The notes below the pieces were generated by a model. The model saw nothing but the letters and a program-made list of their open reading frames with translations, had not been told where the DNA came from and searched no databases. Shown here piece by piece: positions 7,452-10,908 of a stretch of 10,908 nucleotides of DNA. This DNA comes from an uncultured Ruminococcus sp. (GTDB taxonomy: Bacteria; Bacillota; Clostridia; Oscillospirales; Ruminococcaceae). The number at the start of each line of letters is the position of its first letter. The stretch's first letter is position 1. The DNA lies in assembly GCA_947174085.1 (NCBI GenBank), contig CAMWHN010000049.1:1-10908 (forward strand), given 5' to 3'. The position numbers and the translations under genes are program-made.

Positions 7452-7529
7452 ATGACACCAATCGAAATGTTCCTTGCAGGCGTGGCTTGCGGACTTGAAA
7501 TTCTTGCTATTTTCAAAAGCAAAAAGTAA
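7452..7529 (+). CDS. 25-residue hydrophobic micro-peptide 2
   Basis: Preceded by AGGAGGTGAG, one of the best ribosome sites in the window, 30 bases after peptide 1. It starts MTPIEMFLAGVACG, continues LEILAIF and ends in the basic tail KSKK, so a single membrane helix with a positive, probably cytoplasmic, end is likely. It has one Cys and two Glu residues. It is the last gene before the terminator at 7542. Peptide 1 ends acidic and peptide 2 ends basic, and both contain G-L/V-A and L-E motifs, so they may work as a pair. Function unknown. Confidence 0.65.
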   Translation: MTPIEMFLAGVACGLEILAIFKSKK

Positions 7530-7541
7530 TCAGAACAGCAT

Positions 7542-7568
7542 AAAGCAGGGCTTAAAAACCCTGCTTTT
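7542..7568 (+). terminator. Rho-independent terminator between the peptide cassette and the DUF1643 operon
   Basis: AAAGCAGGG (7542-7550) pairs perfectly with CCCTGCTTT (7559-7567) around an 8-base loop. The T tail is short (four T's, part of the stem end), so readthrough is plausible. No promoter is evident in the 19 bases between it and the next ATG, so the downstream operon may depend on that readthrough. Confidence 0.8.
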
Positions 7569-7586
7569 GTGCAGAAAGGTAAAAAT

Positions 7587-8114
7587 ATGAAAGAAGAAAC
7601 TAAGGTTATCAAAAGTAAAGCCTTGTTTTCAGACGACGGAAAGCACCGTTTTTTGCTTCGTAAAGAGTGGGATAAAAATAAAAAATCTGCAATGATTATC
7701 ATGATAAATCCCAATACAGCGGACACTCTCAACATGGATTTGACAACAATGTTTACAATAAATAACCTCAATAAACTGGGATTTGGAAGTGTAAGCATTG
7801 TCAATCTGTACAGCAGAATCATGGAAAAACTTTCTTTGAGATTTAATTCGGACGAGGATTTACTGGAAAGCGATACAGACGGAATTATTGAGCAGTATGC
7901 GGCTATGAGTGATGCAATAATAATCGCTTGGGGTTGTGTCGGAAACAATAGTCAGCGTGTTCGTGACAGACAATCAGAACTGCTTGAACTACTTGAAAAT
8001 CACAGAAACAAGCTTTACAAAATCGGCGAAAAAGGCTATCACCCATTAACTCCAGTGGTCAGAGCTGAATGGGAGTTAGAGCCTTATGAAATGGAGGAAA
8101 ATTCAAATGATTAA
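7587..8114 (+). CDS. DUF1643-family protein
   Basis: 175 residues from the ATG at 7587, with GAAAGGT upstream; an in-frame GTG at 7569 lies inside the terminator and is unlikely. The pattern fits DUF1643: IIMINPNTADTLNMDLTTMF (the family's NPSTA...D-T stretch), then GFGSVSIVNLYS, IIIAWGCVGN near the middle, and HPLTPV near the end. The biochemical role of the family is not established. It is common in phages and mobile elements. It is the first gene of a four-gene overlapping operon ending with a serine recombinase and DUF960; its last 8 bases overlap the next gene. Confidence 0.85.
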   Translation: MKEETKVIKSKALFSDDGKHRFLLRKEWDKNKKSAMIIMINPNTADTLNMDLTTMFTINNLNKLGFGSVSIVNLYSRIMEKLSLRFNSDEDLLESDTDGIIEQYAAMSDAIIIAWGCVGNNSQRVRDRQSELLELLENHRNKLYKIGEKGYHPLTPVVRAEWELEPYEMEENSND

Positions 8115-8400
8115 AGCAACAAATCTTGACGAAATAAAGGCAATTTCTGAGTCTGAAATCAGAGAATACATCTTCAACAAGGCAACCGAAATGATGAACG
8201 AATATGGCGTTGAAAATCTTGACGACATCGGTTGTTTTGTTGTGCTTGACAAGTCAGAAAATCAGATGTTCGAGGTATCTGAAATTGAGTTTGTGGAGGT
8301 TCTGAAAATCGGAAATTCCCACTATCTTCACGGCGTGAAAATTCTCGGCGACAGTTACGGCGAGGACATTTATTTACCTGTTGAGGTGAAAGAATGTTAA
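8107..8400 (+). CDS. Hypothetical 97-residue protein
   Basis: No family recognised. The start at 8107 is chosen because GGAGG (8093-8097) lies 9 bases upstream; the in-frame ATG at 8086 would overlap the DUF1643 gene more deeply. The protein is acidic and soluble: an N-terminal helical half (EIREYIFNKATEMMNEYGV) followed by a beta-rich half (GCFVVLDKSENQMFEVSEIE; YLHGVKILGD). There is no catalytic motif. It overlaps DUF1643 by 8 bases and the recombinase by 7, so translation is coupled. Confidence 0.8.
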   Translation: MIKATNLDEIKAISESEIREYIFNKATEMMNEYGVENLDDIGCFVVLDKSENQMFEVSEIEFVEVLKIGNSHYLHGVKILGDSYGEDIYLPVEVKEC

Positions 8401-9956
8401 ATATTCCGAGAGTTGCACAGTATGCAAGGTTTTCAAGTGATAATCAGCGTACAGAGTCTATTGATGCACAGGTCAGGGCGATGAATCAGTTCTGTAAACA
8501 GAATCACTGGCAGGTTGTTGCAACATATACAGATGAGGCAAGAAGTGCAACAACAGATAATCGTCCACAGTTTCAGCAGATGATAACAGACAGCAGTAAA
8601 GGCATTTTCGACATTGTTCTTGTGCATAAACTTGACAGATTCAGCCGTGACAGATATGACAGTGCAATCTACAAAAAACGCCTGAAAAAGAATAACGTAA
8701 AACTTTGTAGTGTTCTTGAAAGAATTGACGACAGTCCTGAAAGTATCATGATGGAATCAGTTTTAGAGGGCATGGCGGAATATTATTCAAAAAATCTTGG
8801 TCGTGAAGTAATGAAAGGTATGAAAGAAACAGCTCTCCAGTGCAAACACACTGGAGGCTGTACGCCTCTTGGTTACGATTTGGACGAGAATAAACGTTTG
8901 ATAATCAATGAACACGAAGCCGAAGCAGTCAAAATAATTTTTCAGATGTTTGCAGACGGTCATGGTTATATGGCAATTATAAATTATCTGAATGAACACG
9001 GCTACAAGACAAAAAGAGGTCAGATTTTCGGCAAAAACAGTCTTTATGAAATTCTCCGAAATGAAAAATATACAGGCGTTTTTGTATTCAACAAACTTGG
9101 TTCAAAAGATGAAAATAACAGAAGAAGTAGCAGTAGACTGAAACAATCTGAAAAAATAATTCGTATTGAGGGTGGCTGTCCGAAGATAATTTCAAAAGAA
9201 CTTTTTGAAGAAGTACAACGTAAAAAAGCCGCTAACAAGCGAAATACTGGGCGTTATCACAGCAAGGAGTTTTACTTGCTCACTGGTAAGATATTCTGCG
9301 GAATATGCGGAAGGCGTATGCAGGGAAACCTCAGATTTTCGGGAAGAAGTAAAATAAGACTTGCAACGTATCGATGTAATACGCACCGTTCTGAATGTAG
9401 AAATAAGGAAATCAACAAGGATTATCTTGATGTGTATATTGTCGAAATGCTGAGAAAGAAAATCTTTAATGCTAATTCACTGAAACATCTTGTAAACAAT
9501 GTAAACACATATATTCGTCAGTATAACAGCGATTATGATACAAATTATGAAAACATAAAAGCTGAATATGGCGAAATACAGGCGAATCTTGACAATATTA
9601 CAAAGGCAGTTGAGAAAGGTATCATCACTGAAAGTCTGATAAATCGTGCAGAAGAACTGGAACAAAAACGTGCAGAAGTTGAAATAAAATTGTCAGAAAT
9701 TCATCAGCTTTCTTTGATAGAGTACAGCGACTTTTTACCTGTAATAGATGAGTTCAGAGAACTTGAAAGAAATACTGAAAAATTCAGGACATTTATTCAG
9801 CAATATGTCAAGAAAATTACTGTATACCCATATCACCTTGAAATCGAAATTAGCACAGGACTTGGTATAGCTGACAAAATAAATGAAATCGTAACAATCA
9901 GACGAGGAGAACTCTATGAGTTATTTGAGTCGAGAGTCAGAGAGGAGAAAAAATAA
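8394..9956 (+). CDS. Second large serine recombinase (site-specific integrase)
   Basis: 520 residues; the start at 8394 has GAGGTG 5 bases upstream. The resolvase domain has YARFSSDNQ with predicted nucleophile Ser14, DEARSATT, and LDRFSRD with catalytic Arg82 and Arg85. The recombinase domain includes GGCTPLGYD (154-162) and RNEKYTG (222-228). The zinc ribbon uses C302, C305, C328 and C335, followed by a coiled coil (about 370-445). Length and order are normal for the family, and unlike the first recombinase it has no added tail. The two share blocks such as IEGGCP, GKIFC and HGYKT but are clearly different proteins, so they probably recognise different att sites. It sits third in an operon rather than at an obvious element end; no att core was found. 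Confidence 0.95.
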   Translation: MLNIPRVAQYARFSSDNQRTESIDAQVRAMNQFCKQNHWQVVATYTDEARSATTDNRPQFQQMITDSSKGIFDIVLVHKLDRFSRDRYDSAIYKKRLKKNNVKLCSVLERIDDSPESIMMESVLEGMAEYYSKNLGREVMKGMKETALQCKHTGGCTPLGYDLDENKRLIINEHEAEAVKIIFQMFADGHGYMAIINYLNEHGYKTKRGQIFGKNSLYEILRNEKYTGVFVFNKLGSKDENNRRSSSRLKQSEKIIRIEGGCPKIISKELFEEVQRKKAANKRNTGRYHSKEFYLLTGKIFCGICGRRMQGNLRFSGRSKIRLATYRCNTHRSECRNKEINKDYLDVYIVEMLRKKIFNANSLKHLVNNVNTYIRQYNSDYDTNYENIKAEYGEIQANLDNITKAVEKGIITESLINRAEELEQKRAEVEIKLSEIHQLSLIEYSDFLPVIDEFRELERNTEKFRTFIQQYVKKITVYPYHLEIEISTGLGIADKINEIVTIRRGELYELFESRVREEKK

Positions 9957-10249
9957 TGTTTGAAAAGAGTAAGAAAAGATACCTTACAAGAGGAATTGAT
10001 GCAGAAATTCCCTTTGATGTACAGCTTTTTATGTGGCAGTGTGTTGATGCTATGCCTGAACCGAAAGACTATTTACAGGTTTTCAGACTGACAGAACAGA
10101 ACGGCTTGCAGATAATTCACCATACGACAGAACAGCCTGAATATGAAATGACATACATTCTGACAACAATGACAAAAGCAGTCACAGCTAAAGTCTACAT
10201 AATCGATGACGGCGACCACTGCACTATGCTTTTAGCGGAAGAATATTAA
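9956..10249 (+). CDS. DUF960-family protein
   Basis: 97 residues. The TAATG junction (stop 9954-9956, start 9956-9958) gives one-base overlap with the recombinase. It matches DUF960 along its length: RYLTRGIDAEIPFDVQLFMW, DYLQVFRL, a His-x-x-E-Q-P-E-Y block (TEQPEYEMTY), and the characteristic end IDDGDHCTMLLAEEY. The family is small, widespread in Firmicutes and their mobile elements, and without an established function. Coupling to the recombinase hints at a role in element maintenance, by inference. Confidence 0.85.
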   Translation: MFEKSKKRYLTRGIDAEIPFDVQLFMWQCVDAMPEPKDYLQVFRLTEQNGLQIIHHTTEQPEYEMTYILTTMTKAVTAKVYIIDDGDHCTMLLAEEY

Positions 10250-10255
10250 ACAGTC

Positions 10256-10289
10256 AAAGAACACAGCTTTCGGGTTGTGTTCTTTTTTT
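10256..10289 (+). terminator. Rho-independent terminator after the DUF960 gene
   Basis: AAAGAACACA (10256-10265) pairs with TGTGTTCTTT (10276-10285), followed by more T's to 10289. It starts 6 bases after the stop codon. Confidence 0.9.
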
Positions 10290-10315
10290 CGCTGGATGCC
10301 CAGAAAATAAGAAGC

Positions 10316-10476
10316 CTTTTGAAAGTAACACTCCTGAAAGAATTCTTTAGAATCTGCAAATGTTGAAACACTTTTTGAGAAAAACAGTTCTGGAAGAACA
10401 CTTTAAAAATTCCACTTTTAAAAAGACTCTTCGAGAAAAAATAAGCCTGAAAGAGGTCTTTGGAAAATATTCTTCC
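10316..10476. repeat. Run of short palindromes in noncoding DNA
   Basis: No gene is visible here. Short inverted repeats follow one another: CTTT/AAAG at 10316-10325, the perfect 12-bp AAAGAATTCTTT at 10337-10348, TTTTT/AAAAA at 10372-10384, GTTCT/AGAAC at 10387-10399, CTTTT/AAAAG at 10415-10425, AAAGA/TCTTT at 10450-10461, and GGAA/TTCC at 10462-10476. They lie in about three imperfect units of roughly 60 bases; compare CCTGAAAGAATTCTTTAGAA, TTCTGGAAGAACACTTTAAA and GCCTGAAAGAGGTCTTTGGA. The function is unknown; they could be protein-binding sites. Confidence 0.55.
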
Positions 10477-10690
10477 GGAGTACTACTTTTGTGTTGGTGA
10501 CAGGATAGGTGTTGTTCTGGTTCTGCATCAGTTCACTTTGTCCTAAAAAAACAACGGATGAAGCAATCTTTGGTTTCTGCATTGACTGTTGTTTTTCTCT
10601 CTGTTGTTGGATGACAGTCAGAAGTTCAGATACTCAGGTTCGGATGATAACGGGATGCTCAGTCAACACAGAATGCTAACGATACTACTC
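10476..10690. repeat. Intergenic repeated element, copy C
   Basis: Begins CGGAGTAC then TACTTT and AGGTGTTG, as copy A does (with an insertion), and matches the core of copy B at 10588-10637. TGACTGT (10584-10590) can pair with ACAGTCA (10615-10621) around the conserved pyrimidine-rich loop. The arm sequences differ from A and B, as expected if pairing is what is kept. The tail TCAGATACTCAG ... GGGATGCT ... GTCAAC matches A with no gap. Two tiny ORFs, 10558-10614 and 10611-10679, overlap at ATGA inside it but lack a clear ribosome site. Confidence 0.65.
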
Positions 10691-10830
10691 AAAGCAAAGG
10701 ATAGATAAGATTTTTTGGAGAAGTGTGTTTTCTGTCTCTGTTGTCAAAAATTACTAAGAAAATAAGAAATTGAGATAATCGACACTTTTTCAGAAAAAAT
10801 TGACAAAGCAAATCAAATGTAAAAATAGTA

Positions 10831-10859
10831 TTGCAATTTGGTAGAAAGTGTGATATAAT
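10831..10859 (+). promoter_or_regulatory. Near-consensus promoter for the gene at the right edge
   Basis: TTGCAA (10831-10836), a 17-base spacer and TATAAT (10854-10859), the same -35 and -10 hexamers as the lipoprotein promoter. TATAAT at 10854 and ATTATA at 10869-10874 form an inverted repeat over the start region, which may be an operator. The stretch 10691-10830 holds nothing else that I can identify. Confidence 0.8.
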
Positions 10860-10895
10860 AATATATGAATTATACAAATTTTGGGGACTGAAAAT

Positions 10896-10908
10896 ATGAA
10901 CGAAAAAC
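10896..10908 (+). CDS. Start of a gene cut by the right edge
   Basis: ATG at 10896 preceded by GGGGAC (10883-10888) at normal spacing and by a strong promoter. Only MNEK is visible, so no function can be given. Confidence 0.6.

Noticed and set aside
7427..7948. 173-codon open frame on the minus strand with hydrophobic stretches
   Set aside because: Antisense to the DUF1643 gene and peptide 2; the hydrophobic look comes from complementing AT-rich codons. The plus-strand genes have clear motifs and ribosome sites.
10689..10877. 62-codon minus-strand frame near the right edge
   Set aside because: It covers a strong plus-strand promoter and AT-rich leader, has biased composition, and has no ribosome site or family match.

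Overview
The window looks like an accessory or mobile region of a low-GC Gram-positive anaerobe. A Ruminococcus-like clostridium is my best guess, inferred from the A+T-rich sequence, the strong AGGAGG-type ribosome sites and the mix of families; nothing here fixes the species. I see no tRNA, rRNA, CRISPR array or insertion-sequence transposase. Two different large serine recombinases about 5.8 kb apart suggest stacked or nested integrative elements.

Left part (1-2668): the C-terminal end of a DUF927-like primase/helicase enters from the left edge. It is followed by a long RNA-type hairpin, a 55-residue hypothetical protein, and a large serine recombinase that overlaps that small gene. The recombinase carries an unusual 94-residue C-terminal tail that begins at an internal ATG with its own ribosome site. 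A rho-independent terminator closes the unit.

Middle part (2669-5294): a noncoding stretch with the first copy of a repeated intergenic element (copy A) precedes a minus-strand ribbon-helix-helix regulator. Divergent from it is a 590-residue secreted lipoprotein, whose promoter carries an 18-bp palindrome over its -35 box. After the lipoprotein come repeat copy B and a 13-bp-stem terminator that lies only a few bases before the ribosome site of the next operon.

Right part (5295-10289): a Zn-finger amidoligase and a class II glutamine amidotransferase are one base apart. This pairing is known from comparative genomics as predicted amide/peptide-bond-forming chemistry. Two tiny hydrophobic peptides (26 and 25 residues), both with strong ribosome sites, follow directly and then a terminator. 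A second tightly overlapping operon holds a DUF1643 protein, a 97-residue unknown, the second large serine recombinase and a DUF960 protein, and ends at a terminator.

Right edge (10290-10908): about 600 bases without a convincing gene. It contains a run of short palindromes, repeat copy C, a near-consensus promoter, and the first four codons of another gene.

The best candidates for something undescribed are the amidoligase/amidotransferase cassette with its two micro-peptides, and the three-copy intergenic element. The element could be a structured RNA or the remnant of a small hydrophobic peptide with an S-D/E-T-Q motif.
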